From the NCBI GenBank assembly GCA_963930655.1, contig OZ005619.1, positions 21,041,752 through 21,105,751 of the forward strand: a DNA stretch of 64,000 bases, read 5' to 3'. The translations under genes and the position numbers were made by a program. Position 1 is the first letter of the stretch; each line of letters begins with the position of its first letter. This document shows positions 1 through 11,833 of this stretch, piece after piece. The DNA is from Myrica gale. Lineage: Eukaryota > Streptophyta > Magnoliopsida > Fagales > Myricaceae. Under the pieces are notes generated by a model, which made no database searches, was not told where the DNA came from, and worked only from the letters and a program-made list of their open reading frames with translations.

Positions 1-483
1 ACTGTCGAAAACTAAAACAAAGTATAGTGTTGCATAGTGCTTATATACAAGCTGGCTATCCTGCAAAGGAAAAGAAAGGCTGAAAATAGAGGATTCTACT
101 GCAGAGCAGACTGAAACATATACCTCCTCAACGAGTCATATAAGTCTTTTAATGAAGAACATGAAAATTTCCAAGTCATTTACGAGCTGAGGAAATCATT
201 TCAACATTAGAATAGAGAGATTAATAAACCCTCCGTCTGATACTGTTGGTAGTTTGGGATTTCCCCGGAAAGATAAGGTTGGTAACTTCCATTGAATAGC
301 CTGCCCTTTTCCCCTTTTTTTAAAAACAAAATTGAGCTTAAATAAAGCAAGGTAATTGTGGCAACCTATCTATTTTTATTTGAAGAACAACTACGTCCCT
401 TAAAAACTTGATTTCTCTAAGCAGGACAATCTGTACAAGAACTGAGAATAACAGCTGGAGAATGGCAAAAAGTGAAAAATTAC

Positions 484-920
484 CGGACCAAAAATAGAGT
501 CGGTCTCCACGAAATTGCTTACATTCTCCGCCCTGCTGCATAAGACTATCAAAAGCAAAATCCAAACGTGAAACAGAAACGTATATGAAACCCTAGGAAA
601 TAGCTCAAAATGGTCAATTATATCAGACAAATACAAAAAGTAGATTCGAATTTTATGGTCCCACCACGCACAATGCGTACTGAGATCTGAGTGCTGTTTT
701 ATGCAGCAATTCACATTAAATCAAAGCTGTTATGTGTGTATGAGAGAGAGGGAGAGAGTGAATGAGGAGAACCTCCATAAACGCTGCGGATAAGCTCCTG
801 CTGCTTCTCGACAAGCTGAATTAAAGAATTTGGTTCGAGTTCTTATACTGGAATCTCCAAAATTAGGGATAACGAATGCTCTAGAATTCAAGAGAGGGAG
901 ATCACGATCGGTCTAGAATT

Positions 921-955
<35 letters not shown>

Positions 956-1023
956 TGGAAGTCGTAAAATTTGGCAAGGCGAGCCTTGCCCTGCGTGTTC
1001 ATCACCAAAACCGCCCGTATCAT
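484..1023 (-). CDS. AP3S: AP-3 complex sigma subunit (small clathrin-adaptor chain), exons 1-3, partial at left edge
   Basis: Small (sigma) chain of the AP-3 adaptor, which sorts membrane cargo from the Golgi/endosome to the vacuole. Exons read on the minus strand: 1023-955 (begins MIRAVLVMNTQGKARLAKFY), 815-773 (LVEKQQELIRSVYG) and 545-484 (VLCSRAENVSNFVETDSIFG). All junctions are GT-AG, and the phases join in frame (69, 43, 62 nt). The N-terminal MIRAVL...NTQGK block and the CSRAENVSNF block are typical of sigma-3 adaptins. The family is about 165 aa, so roughly 58 aa are present; the remaining exons (DSRLVYKHF onward) were not found before base 1 and should lie to the left. A GA microsatellite sits just inside intron 1. 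Identity is confident; the extent is partial. Confidence 0.9.
906..951. repeat. GA/CT microsatellite in AP-3 sigma intron 1
   Basis: About 15 GA dinucleotides in a row, immediately inside the 5' splice site of intron 1. On the coding strand this reads as a CT tract right after the GTGT donor. A sequence containing TCTAGAATTC occurs twice just beside it, near 880 and 912. Confidence 0.9.
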
Positions 1024-1334
1024 CTTCGTCTCTTTACTCCCCCAAAGCAGCAATGGGGTCCAATTCTGAATCGAACTGGATATATAACACTTTATAGGTA
1101 ACGACTAGTCGTGCGGTCATCTCTAACGGTGTGCCGTTTTTCTTATTATATTTCTGCGCTTTTTTTTTCTCGTCATTTTTGAATTAAAAGACTATAAGAA
1201 CGGCGTCGTTGTCGGAGACACAGAATCACAGATCACGCTATCTACTATCTAGACTACGCGTCAAACAAACCCAATGTTAGAAACCTAAACGAAGCCTCCA
1301 AGTAAAGCGAAAACTGGACATACCGGCGGCTTGA
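1024..1334. promoter_or_regulatory. Shared head-to-head promoter region
   Basis: Only about 310 bp separate the AP-3 sigma start codon (minus) from the first ATG of the methyltransferase (plus). Both 5' UTRs and both promoters must fit here, so the region is probably bidirectional. I see no convincing TATA box in a standard position for either gene; a T-rich run lies near 1150-1170. Confidence 0.5.
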
Positions 1335-2177
1335 ATGTACACAAAAGTAAATATGGCTACCCTGGAAGACGATGAAGGCAACATAAACCCCACTACAACG
1401 ATCTTGGCAGATGAGCAAGACGATGCAAAGAGAGTGTGCCCGGTACTAAACGGAACAACAGATCAACTGACACAGCAGCATTACGTCCGTTCGATCGACT
1501 CAACGGTGGTGATCAGGCAGCTCCCATCTCAAGGTCTCTCCTTCCAGCTCTGGCCAGCAGCCACCACGCTCGTCACCCTCCTCGATCACCACCGCGGTCA
1601 CCCTACCAACAGTCCCTTATCTCTCACCATCCCTGGTCATCACCGCCCTCTCAACATCCTCGAGCTAGGCTCCGGAACCGGTCTTGTAGGAATTGCCGCC
1701 GCGGCCACTCTCGGGGCTAATGTCACGGTCACGGACCTCTCGCACGTCATCCCTAACCTCCAGTTCAATGTCGACGCCAACTCCGACATTTTGACCCTGA
1801 ACGGCGGGGCCGTCGACGTTGCGCCACTAAGATGGGGAGAGGCCAACGACGTCAAGCGGATTGGGCGGCACTTCGATCTAATCCTGGCCTCGGATGTCGT
1901 GTATCACAGTCATTTATATGACCCCTTGCTCGAAACGCTACGGTTCTTACTTTTGGACCACGAGGGTGAAAAGGGAGCAACGGTGTTCGTGATGGCCCAT
2001 TTGCGGAGATGGAAAAAGGACTCGGTTTTCTTCAGGAAGGCCAGGAAGCTCTTTCAAGTTGAGGTTCTACGTGTAGATAGTCCGTCCCAGGGTTGTAGGG
2101 TTAGAATCGTGGTTTACCGTTTCGCCGTGAAGGATCAAAAGTCGAATGCAGGCAGCTTGGCAAACGTTTCTTTATGA
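1335..2177 (+). CDS. METTL21-type protein N-methyltransferase (single exon, 280 aa)
   Basis: S-adenosylmethionine-dependent methyltransferase of the METTL21/methyltransf_16 family, whose members mostly methylate lysines of chaperones and translation factors. The substrate here is unknown. Visible blocks: the family's upstream QLWPAATTL block (about residues 71-80), SAM-binding motif I ILELGSGTGLVGIAAAA (about 108-124), the acidic VTVTDLSHV strand, and a post-motif block LILASDVVYHSHLYDPLLETL containing the DVVY signature. An in-frame second ATG at 1353 (MATLEDDEG) may be the real start, because the first ATG adds only six residues. The gene is intronless and closely head to head with AP-3 sigma. 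As I recall, the Arabidopsis gene next to AP-3 sigma is also annotated as a putative methyltransferase. Confidence 0.85.
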   Translation: MYTKVNMATLEDDEGNINPTTTILADEQDDAKRVCPVLNGTTDQLTQQHYVRSIDSTVVIRQLPSQGLSFQLWPAATTLVTLLDHHRGHPTNSPLSLTIPGHHRPLNILELGSGTGLVGIAAAATLGANVTVTDLSHVIPNLQFNVDANSDILTLNGGAVDVAPLRWGEANDVKRIGRHFDLILASDVVYHSHLYDPLLETLRFLLLDHEGEKGATVFVMAHLRRWKKDSVFFRKARKLFQVEVLRVDSPSQGCRVRIVVYRFAVKDQKSNAGSLANVSL

Positions 2178-2414
2178 TGACAAATGTAGAATCTTCTATT
2201 TTTGGTCGTTTGTCAAAGACCTTTATTCAATCAATCGGTTCTCTTCCTTTTCTTCCCAAGACGAATACAAGTTTCAAGTTAGTTTGAAAAAAAAAAAAAA
2301 AGAGTAAAACACGGCGATACAATTCTGCAAGGGGGTGTGATCCAAAATAAAGGTCTATTTCAACGGTGGATCATCGTGAAAATACATTTTTATACACACA
2401 CTCAGAAAATATTG

Positions 2415-2785
2415 GAGGATGTTGGAAGTCTCACAGAGAAATTAGTCAATGTGCTTCTTATAAGGTTGTGACATCTATCACTCATCAAGACGTCTTTTGG
2501 AGTTTTGAGTTAGACCCACCTTTCACCCACCTTTCACATATTGTGTAAATTCTAATATGATATCAGAGCAATATTCCTAGTTTGTGATCTCACCGTCACT
2601 CGTTTTCACGTGTTGGCTTGGATGTCCTCCCGCCACACGTGAGGGGACGTGATGGAAGTCTCACATTACTAGAGAAACTAGTCAATGTGCTCCTTATAAA
2701 GTTGTGACATTCCTCACTCCTCAAGGCGCCTTTTGGAGTTGAGTTAGACTCACCTTTCACATATTGTGTAAATTTTAATAGAGAA
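2415..2785. mobile_element. TRIM (terminal-repeat retrotransposon in miniature)
   Basis: Two diverged direct repeats of about 135 bp, 2420-2557 and 2650-2780. Both begin TGNTGGAAGTCTCACA and end near TTGTGTAAATTYTAATA. Directly after the first repeat is TGATATCAGAGC (2558-2569), one base away from the usual plant primer-binding site TGGTATCAGAGC (initiator tRNA-Met). Directly before the second is a purine-rich tract, GAGGGGACG. The outer flanks GAGGA (2415-2419) and GAGAA (2781-2785) look like a 5-bp target duplication with one change. With only about 90 bp of internal DNA and no coding capacity, this is a TRIM rather than an LTR element fragment. Confidence 0.8.
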
Positions 2786-3217
2786 AACTCCGTCTGCATC
2801 ACGCTTTAGTATATTCACAATCAAGACAATCCGTCCTCATCATTACACCTCACAAATAAAGAAACTCCATTCCCTTCTAAGGCAGAACTTAGATGAACAC
2901 AAACAAATCGATAGAGGATGATACTCAGCCTAATGAGGAACCAATAGTCAGGAAAGCCAGAATTGACAGTTGGGTTGGTCCCGCACATGACAACAGAAAG
3001 CCACCCTGTATTGTCCTTACTTGCGTCCCTGGTACCTCCTCCGTCTATGTTTTCCACTTCAGAGCAGGGGTGTAGGTTTTAAATCTCTGTACCATATCTA
3101 GATGCTGGAAAAAGTGCCTTTAGCACCTGGTTTTACAGCTCGAAGTTATCAGACTAAAATCATCTCTTCACAAAGGTCAAGTGGAAAAGACAACTCCACC
3201 CACCATCATACTGGTAA

Positions 3218-6200
3218 TCATCTCTTCCTTAGTGGTGAGCCTTTGGCAACCGCTTTCATGCTCTGCGAGTCCCTAAAGCAAACAAAGTGAACAAGTGTCT
3301 TCCCGTTCGGGTACACTGCAAATACGCTTGTCCCTATCTTCTTATTGCAAAGAGAGCACATGCTATCACTGGTTATCTTAACCACGGTTTTCCTTTGGTT
3401 GTATAGTTCATCCTTCACCTGCGTCGTGAAATGATTTGTTTGGAGAAGTAGATTAGGAATACGTGTACTGAACATAAATTCATCAAAACTGAGCAGACTA
3501 CACAAAAAACATGATTAAGCAGCAAAAGATAGACCAATAAAGATACTTGTCCAAGAAACTAAAAGTAGGATTTAGAGTTAATCATTCAAGACCGATTGCA
3601 ATAAGTTTTGGGCGAAGAATTTTAAGTCATTACTCACATGAAGTCCTGTGCGTGATAAAAGCATACCTGCAGGTTCTCACTCAGTCTCAAACTTTTGATC
3701 ACTGAAAGATTTCTGTATGCTTCACTGGATTTTCGCAGAAGAGGTCCAAGAAATGGAAGCAAGTCCTGCAAATAACAATTCAAGAACAAACTTTCAGAGT
3801 TGAGCTTACAGTTGATAGCCTGATGTCGGACAGAGCAAGGTTGAAGCAAAAAAAATGACGTTAGTGAGAAAACAAGAACTGTCATCAGATTAATTCCTCA
3901 CTATTACCAAACTCTCAGGATGCCTTAGAGCAAGGTAAATTTGAAATATGTACAAAGGGCTAAGCAAATAACACACAAAGGGTAGCTTAAAATCAATCAG
4001 TAACTAGGTAGAGACAATCATGTAGACATTCAAGATGCCCTGTCTGATCTAATTGATACCTGCAGCTTGGTTTCCCTCGGTAGAAGTTTGATAGCTTGAG
4101 CTCCATTAATTCTATCCCACCTGCGGCTCAACAGATCAAGGATCTCATTGAGCATGATAGCAGAACCTCCTTCCTGACTAGATTCATCTGCATCACCATC
4201 ACTCCGGCTACTGTCAGTGCTGCTCTGACTGACACGCATGTCCTCTGCACCCTCTATTGAAGCAATTTTCTTAATTGCACGGCCTACTTTAGCTTTAACT
4301 GAAGGACCTGAACCAACCCTTGGAGTGCTCGTATTATGAGGTGATACTATATTTGTGATTCGCTGTTCAAAGTTCTTGGTTGTTCTCCGAGGATTCAGGT
4401 AAATTTGCAGAAGAGTGAGGTATATATTGCCAGAAGATTTTGCAGATGGTTGATGAACTCCAGCCTCGTATACCCGATCACAATAGGCCAGTGCAAGCTC
4501 AGGAACATGAAGCTACAGATGCAACAGAAAAATGATGTGCTCAAAGAGTATTCAAAAGAAGCAATGGACAAAAAGTTCAAACAATCGAGAATCAACAAAA
4601 GTAAGAAGCACTTTTTAACACAGGGCAACAACCGGGTTACACCAAATAACATCTTCTCTTATATACTAAGATAATGAATTATCAAATTGAAAGAGTACAT
4701 ATTTTAATAGGGAGCACTAATAGCAGTGACTACAAATCCATCGCGGACATACAAATCCGTTAAACTCAATAATCTTGTCTTTCCTTTAAATTTCAATAAA
4801 AATTTTAATGCTTACTTGAGAGAACCATATATCTGCCATCAACTTTTTAAAAATAATTGAAAACTGGTATAAACAGATGGCTGTCATGACATTTCTAGCA
4901 TGACATGAAGGTTGAAATGAATGGTTGATAAAACTATACGTCAGCAATACAATTGTGGTAAAGATAGATCAAATTGGATGGCAGGATCAAGGCTTGGATG
5001 GCAGGATCAAGGCCTACTTACAATAATTATAAGCCAAGTATAATAACTGGAAGGACGACTATTGGACAAGACCTCACCGGTTACAGGTACAACCTCATTA
5101 GGGGAAACCCAACCCAGCTATTTTGAACAACGTGAGTGAAACCATACAACATGAATCTTTGAAGTGATAGAAAGATGCTGGGTCTATATAAAAAAATCCA
5201 CCACTACAAAAGAATCACACATAGAATTACCCTGTTCTATTGCCACTTTATATTGGAAAAAGAGGAGAGAGAGAGGGGGGGGGGGACCCTGGCCCTATTA
5301 TAGAATCTAAGGGTTACAATGCCCAGCTGAATTTAATATTTTCTTATCAATAACATCACCAACATAAGCACATAGGGGTGGATAGGGATACCGAACAATT
5401 TTCCAGTCTAATTTGATGTCACCCCGCAGCAGATTTTTCTAACTAGGAGGAAATATCTTGATTTGTGATGGAAAGTACCTTATGAACATATAGAGATAAG
5501 GCAAGCTCATGTTGATTTATTTTGCCCAGCAATATTGCACGCTCTTCATATAAAGCATCTGGAGGAAGACATTTCAACAAAGCCTCTGGATTATATCCTG
5601 AGATACTCTGTAAAGTGGACAATAATTTCTTCCTTGTTGAGGAATAAACTTTCTCATCCCATTTCAGTTGAACACTTAAATCTGTGTACCAATCAAGTAC
5701 TTCGGAGAGATATATTTGTATCTACAAAGCAACGTGACAAATAAGTCAGTTTTGATTAGTAAAATCAGCAAAAGTACATCACCACACTTAACCTAACAAC
5801 AGCAAAGTAATTAGATTTGGCAGAACATAATTTTTTTTTGATAAGTTAAACTTTATTAATGAAGAAGAAAGTTGACAGTACAAGAGGCTATACCGAAACA
5901 ACTAGAGCAGACAAGCTAAAAAACTCAGAAAATCCGAAAAACCCACAAAAAGGACACCCTAAAACCGAAAGTTGTCAAGTCTGTTTTTATTTTTTATTCA
6001 TAATGTCGATAATACAGTGACACCAAGTCCCAAATATTTATTTCTTTAACATTACAGAACTGAAGGCAAGAAGAGATCTCACCATTTCGTTTTGCAGATT
6101 TCCTGAGATCCCATTCTCATTCATTTCAAGCATGAGCTCTAAGTACTTCGCCTGCATGCTTGGTGCATGTTGCTTCAAATAAGAGTTCACCATGTCTGCA

Positions 6201-9200
6201 GGAATATTTCCAGACAAATACAGCTCAATAGTTTGTGTTGGACAGCTTTCCAGAACAAGCATTGAGCACTCCAGGACAAGCATGGGATCAGTTCCGCAGA
6301 GAGGCTGCATAGGAATATCCATAAAATGTTAATAGGTATATAACAGATGACGACTCTATTGATGTTTAACCAAATTCTCATGTTTTGGCAAATGATTTTC
6401 TCCCTGGACTAAAAGCAAATGCTACACTGGATGCTAAAAAGCAGCAGTTTATCTGACCAGGGAATCAAAAAGTTAGATATTTCCCAGGATATCATTATGA
6501 CAGGAAATCCCAAAAAAACCTTCTATTTTATTCCTCCTACGCACTCCTCCAGGCATTACTTCATTACTTTCCAATTTGACTACCAAAAATTCTCAGCATC
6601 TAATTTGTGACAATCATTCCTTCCACGGTCCTCTCTAAGTTCAATGTTTCTTGTACTGACTTTCATGTCCATTTCTGTGGGTGTGTGGGTGCATGTGTGC
6701 TTTCCCTATGCGAAAATATGAGCCAGTTTACTGCTTCTATGTCATTAACAAATTTCAACAAGATTAGCATAAACATTTTAAATGAAACCAAGAAAAAAGA
6801 ATCCCCACAAAATAAGAAAACTTACCTTCAGATATTCAATGATCGACTCGGGCTTAAACTGTTGGGTAAGCTCAGCTAGTGTTTGGTTTGACTTCGACTC
6901 TTCCACTAATTGATTTAAAAGTTTAAGAGCTTCACGGTGCATTGAATTGCACTTGTAAATCTCTAACAAAGCAGCATACTGATTCCGTTTCCAAAGAATT
7001 TCCTCACATATTCTCACATCACAGTAGTTAACTCCTTTCAGCAACTCCAAAGCTACCGAAGTATGTCCAGTAAGAAGCAGAGCTTGGAGTAATGCTGTAT
7101 CAAGTATTGCTGCCATCTCCCGAGCACCAGAGCTAATCGGGATGTTGCCACGCCCCTAAGGGCCAAGAATAATACATTTAAAGAAACCAAATCAATCAAG
7201 AGCATCAACAAATAGACATTAACAGCCTGAGGTAACAATACATAATCAAATTCTGTCCATCCATGACATGAACGTTTTCATATATTTGTCAACTACTCAA
7301 CTGAACTTTGGAAAATGTGTACATTTAATATTACCAACAACAACATCACGCTAACACAAAAATCTTCACATTAGAAAAAAGCGCAGCTCATATTTAATAA
7401 CCATTTAGCAATAACTAATCATTAGTTTATCGTGAAAGGATTTTCCACCTTAGACTAAATTTACAGCATATACAGTCCGATAAACATAGAAGAACCAGCG
7501 GATTCAAATTTATGCACAAACCTTATGATTGAGCAAACAGAATACATGTATCACCCATCAGGTCAGAGTTACTGCAACACCTAAAAAGAAAAATAAGGAG
7601 TTTACCTTTGTCGATTTCTTGAATCTATAAGAATCATATGATGCAAAATTATCGCCAACAGCATCAAAAACAACTTCATCTGTTCCCTCAGCAGTGGCCT
7701 TCTCAATTACACTGTATCTCTTCTTCTGCAAATACTTAATGAGAGCCATGAGAGTATTATGGCTCATTTTCTTAGATTCAAGTGATGAATTCTCATCAGA
7801 TTCAAATAGCTGTGGTGACGGCAAGGTTTCCATGTCATCTGATAAACCAGATGAACCTCTTGAGAGATGTGAAGCTTCCCAAGAAATGTCCAACAGCCTC
7901 TCTGGCTCAGGAACCATAGCTGTTTTAGGAAGGATGATAGAAGGATACAGAGAAAGCACATAGGTTATATCTATTTGAGATGCCAAAAAATGTTCCATGG
8001 CCTCCTCATAGCTTTCATTATCGAAGAGGTAGTGAGCATATCTGAAATCCAGAAAAAAAAAACTGATTCAACTCGGAAGCTTGCTAATATTATGCATACA
8101 ACAAATAATAGATCCATGGATGTCAATGAATGCACAAAATCCACCGAGTAGTTAACAAAATAATAGACCCAAAAAAAACTTAGTAAGTCAATCCTTCATT
8201 TGAAGAGAGTTACTCAATCCTTCATTTGGAAGAGTGACTTTAACAAGTAATTAGTTGACTTACTTCAGCGTTATCAGTCCAGACCTAAATTTCAAGAACT
8301 GAAATAAGTACAAAATTTTATCAGACCTTCCGACATCAAGCCCAATAAGAACTTGCTTACTCAAGTTTGCCCAGTAGATAAATCAGGAGACAAGTAAGGC
8401 CCACATCTCCCAATCCCATGGCTTCCCTATTTGCTATCCATGTGCAAGAATCTAAAAATCCACATTAACTTAGATTTTAGGCACCTATTTTCTAACGGAT
8501 CTATTGGGCCTATAAATTATGATCAAAAGAATCTGTCTAAGTGCATGATCAGAGGCGAACATATAAATTAACCATACACCACTTCCGATTAGAAAAGTAG
8601 ATTATTTGATGGAAAATCTTCACCTTATATGAATTGATCCCTCCTTTGCAGCTCGAAGGCTTGAATCTTCGGGTGGAAGCAGCTTACACAAGGCCAAGGC
8701 TTCATCAAAATTGCCAGATGCCGTTAATTGCACAATCTGCAATGCAGTTGAAAACTCTCAAGGCACTTCCAATGCAAGTATTCATCATTTGCTTTATATA
8801 ATATGTCATAGCCAAAAGCAATCCGCAAATAAGGTCATGTGCTCTTTGAGTTAGGCAATGTCTGTCATTGCCAAAAGCAATATGCAATTACACCGATTGA
8901 CATATAAGGGATTTACATATTTGTCTGATATCTAATGAACTGGCATTATGGCGTATAAATTGTATATAAGGTTTGTAGTTTGAGTTAGATTTGAAAACTT
9001 GTGGGCCTGACAAATTGCCCATGTTGAGTGTTTTGACTGGATTCAAGGGCTGCCAAGCATAGAAATTTAACAGCGCAAGGGAAATGGCATGAACTAGGAT
9101 TGCAAGAAGCTGTAATTGAATCATGGAATACTAGTAATCTAGTTAACCACAACCGACACTTGTTTCTAGGATCTAAAAGGCATCTAGCTTGGTCTTGGTC

Positions 9201-10694
9201 CAGTCTTAGGCTTCCATAAAGGATGCTTCATATCAAAGCACGCAACATCAATACCTGTGCACCAACAGGAACAGGGAACAGCCCATAAACAGAATTGTCT
9301 AATGCAGCAATTACAGAATAATTGCTTTGGCGAAGATGACGGACATTTCGTAGAACAACAGTCTGTATCAATGGATAAGGATCTCGAAGAGACCGAATCT
9401 GAAAAATACAAGTAGCAGGAAGTCAATTTAATTGCACAACTAAATTTAGTTAAGCAGGTAATTTACTCTTGATTAACAAATGATCAGGTGACCTCAACAT
9501 ATCTTGGTAATAAAGCTATTCCATACGGCTTCTGAATGACAACTTCTGCGGGGGCCTCTGACCAACAAATCCTACCTTCTTGGAGCAGCTTTCCATTTTG
9601 GTCGACAAACACACCAATGTTTTCCTACAGGCAACGAGAAAGATTTGTAGCATTGGCCAATCAGAATAGAGGGCGTAGTCATATTCAACATAAATGTTGC
9701 CTACACAACAAAGAGAGGAAATTCTTGCACTCTGAAACGTTTTAATTGTCTTCATAATTTTGTTAAGGTAAATTGAGTATCAATCGCCAACAACGACAAG
9801 AATACCTTTCCCAGAAGAAGTTCTCCTGAAGGAAGAGAGACCACCAAAGGTGGGGCAAGCCTCCCAGAAGGAAAAACTTCAGACAATGCACCATTTGCAA
9901 CGTTCAGAATCACGTATTCTTTTCTAATACCTAAACATATGTTCTCACCGCACCAAGACATCGACTTCACCATGTCCGGAACGTTATATTCTTTCACCTC
10001 CACAAACCCTCGACCCCCTAAACAACACACACATGCAAAAAAGAGATCATTAAACGACAACAGTTTGTCAATTTTCTATAATATATGATTGCATTTCATT
10101 TTCCACAACACCTAGTTCAACCGCGTAAAAGTTCACAGAATGGCCTAGTTTGGCATCCTTTTTCAACATTTCTTGGCTGCCAAGCAGAAAATTTGATGGA
10201 ACGGTATCTCAAGCACTTAATTTCGAAGATAACGACGAATTCTTGGAATTACCATCGTGTCTGAAAATACAGACCCTCTTTTGCCTTGCGAAGCACAAGA
10301 ACCCTCTCCGGTCATTCCAAGAGTACACATTCGCGCCCTTTGCCTTGGTGATCACGGCGATGGTCTCCAAATTGGGGAGCTTATGGAAGGCGATCGACTC
10401 CGAGAACGATAGAAGGAGCTCCCGCGACTCCAAGACCTCCATCGCGACCAGAGGCCTTTTCGAAAACCCAGCTACGTTTCTCTCCAGTGCGTACGGCTCC
10501 TTACGCAGCTCTTGTGCTCTGGCATGGTAATCGGACGGTGGAGAGCGGTCGGAGCCGGAGGCTTCAGGAGCGTAGATTTTAAGGGATCCATCAGAGCAAC
10601 CGAGGAGAAGCTTCGAGCCATAAGATTCGAGAGCGTCGATTTTGCTAGGGCAACCGCTGAGGAGTTGGAAGGAATCATAGGCACTGTGCACCAT
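3218..10694 (-). CDS. VPS39: VPS39/VAM6-like vacuolar sorting protein (12 exons, 1008 aa)
   Basis: HOPS tethering-complex subunit that acts with Rab7 at the vacuole in late-endosome and vacuole fusion. Exons on the minus strand: 10694-10253, 10017-9806, 9624-9493, 9398-9255, 8736-8624, 8041-7606, 7155-6826, 6304-6083, 5721-5479, 4512-4060, 3765-3667, 3418-3218. They total 3027 nt and join in one frame with GT-AG junctions. The N-terminus (MVHSAYDSFQLLSGCPSKID) and the following beta-propeller are the citron-homology (CNH) domain, about residues 1-300. The middle is helical clathrin-repeat type (ALLQALLLTGHTSVALELL; NEILDLLSRRWDRING). The C-terminus holds the VPS39 zinc finger, CSLCNKKIGTSVFAVYPNGK followed by HFVCF. 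It is full length for plants. Intron 8 carries a retroposon fragment, and a G-run lies near 5276. Confidence 0.93.
5264..5285. repeat. GA plus poly-G tract
   Basis: A GA run passing into about eleven consecutive G, inside VPS39 intron 9 (4513-5478). Similar poly-G tracts occur at 26099-26111 and within SDH1 intron 5 near 55144-55155. These are likely places for assembly or read errors. Confidence 0.7.
5831..5990 (-). mobile_element. Retroposon (LINE-type 3' end) fragment in VPS39 intron 8
   Basis: A run of nine to ten T followed by GATAAGTTAAACTTTATTAAT. On the minus strand this is a 3' end finishing CTTATC plus a poly(A) tail, as in plant LINE/SINE tails. It lies entirely inside the intron between exons 8 and 9, in the same orientation as the gene. 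The other boundary is uncertain and no long target duplication could be seen; a CATAAT near both sides is too short to be convincing. Confidence 0.45.
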
Positions 10695-11833
10695 TTCGTC
10701 GTCGTCGATCCGTTTCCGAACCTTTTGGTCGGAGTTTCAAGTATAATATCGATCAGTGATGAACATAATTGAACCAAAACGACACCGCTTCCTGCTTTTA
10801 GTCCTGATGCTATTTCCAACACGATTGGAACAAACTATTTATACTTGTATCGTTCCTTTTATCACACAAAAATACCTCGGTATTTAGTTAATGTTTCTGC
10901 TTGCCTAGCAGAGAAGATCTAAAAAAATGTTGATGTTTTGCTTTAAATATAAATTATAAGGCCCCTATTGCTATTTTAATTTCAGATATTATACGAATAA
11001 TAAGTTATAAATCAATGGTAGATCTGTTAATGTTAAAAACAATGTGGACGGATTTTTTTACTTTTTAATATTTTTGTTTTCTATATGCATTTGCTACGAG
11101 GGATATATATTTAAGGGTGCTTGTGTACCAAAATTTTACACCCTCTAAAATTTTAACACATTTAAATATTACAATATAATCTCTCTCCCCCATCAAATCA
11201 TTACTATTTACTACAAAAAAATATAAAAAATTACCTCTATCTTTACTTTTTCACTAAATTCAATACTTAAAATTTTAACAACACTAAAATTTTACAACAC
11301 AAACACAACCTAAGTGACATAAACAATGTTTTAGTGCTGGTAAATAAAGCCGAACTACCTTTTAAGTAGCTAATTATTTAGTAGGAAATAGGAAAAACGA
11401 AGCAAATATATTGCCCTGTGCACCACGGATTAATCTTCTCCAAGGAAATAGAAGCCCCGAATTCGTTCATGACGTTTTTGTCTATCAGTTATTTATCAGT
11501 GCCGCTGACAGCAGCTGCCACCGACTGTGAGATGGAATACAGTTGTAGGCAAAGTAGCCCACAGTAATAGAGACGAAGCACTGGGAATAAAAGTAGAAAC
11601 CGCCCGTTTTGCACTGACCCGTTACATGATCGAGCAACACGTGGTGTGTTCTTGATGGCAATTTCAAGAAGTGCTTATACGTGTCAAGCTGTTTTACAAA
11701 TATTAAATTGCAATTAGCCAATTATCCATTAAATAATTACCCACAGAAAACTCGCAAGACCCGGACGCCGGACGGTCCGTGAACTAAAAGAGACTTATTG
11801 TTAAGAAACGCGGAGGGAGGACGGAGAGAGAGG
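10695..11833. other. Intergenic region between head-to-head VPS39 and AE7-like genes
   Basis: About 1.14 kb holding both promoters. The only structure I recognise is an AT-rich MITE at 11113-11312. A GA-rich stretch just before 11834 is probably the AE7-like 5' UTR. Confidence 0.5.
11113..11312. mobile_element. MITE, family A (copy in the VPS39/AE7-like intergenic region)
   Basis: About 200 bp, AT-rich, with inverted ends. The left end reads AGGGTGCTTGTGTACCAAAA; the right end in reverse complement reads AGGTTGTGTTTGTGTTGTAAA. The same sequence in the opposite orientation is at 32143-32340, including the shared core AATCATTACTATTTACTAC. It has no coding capacity. Confidence 0.7.

Noticed and set aside
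338-714. Two overlapping minus-strand frames (75 and 104 aa)
   Set aside because: They only overlap exon 3 of AP-3 sigma and extend into introns; the true exon is 545-484.
1436-1855. Alternative frames inside the methyltransferase gene
   Set aside because: They are shadows of the 280-aa frame, with low-complexity Pro/Ser/His content and no family match.
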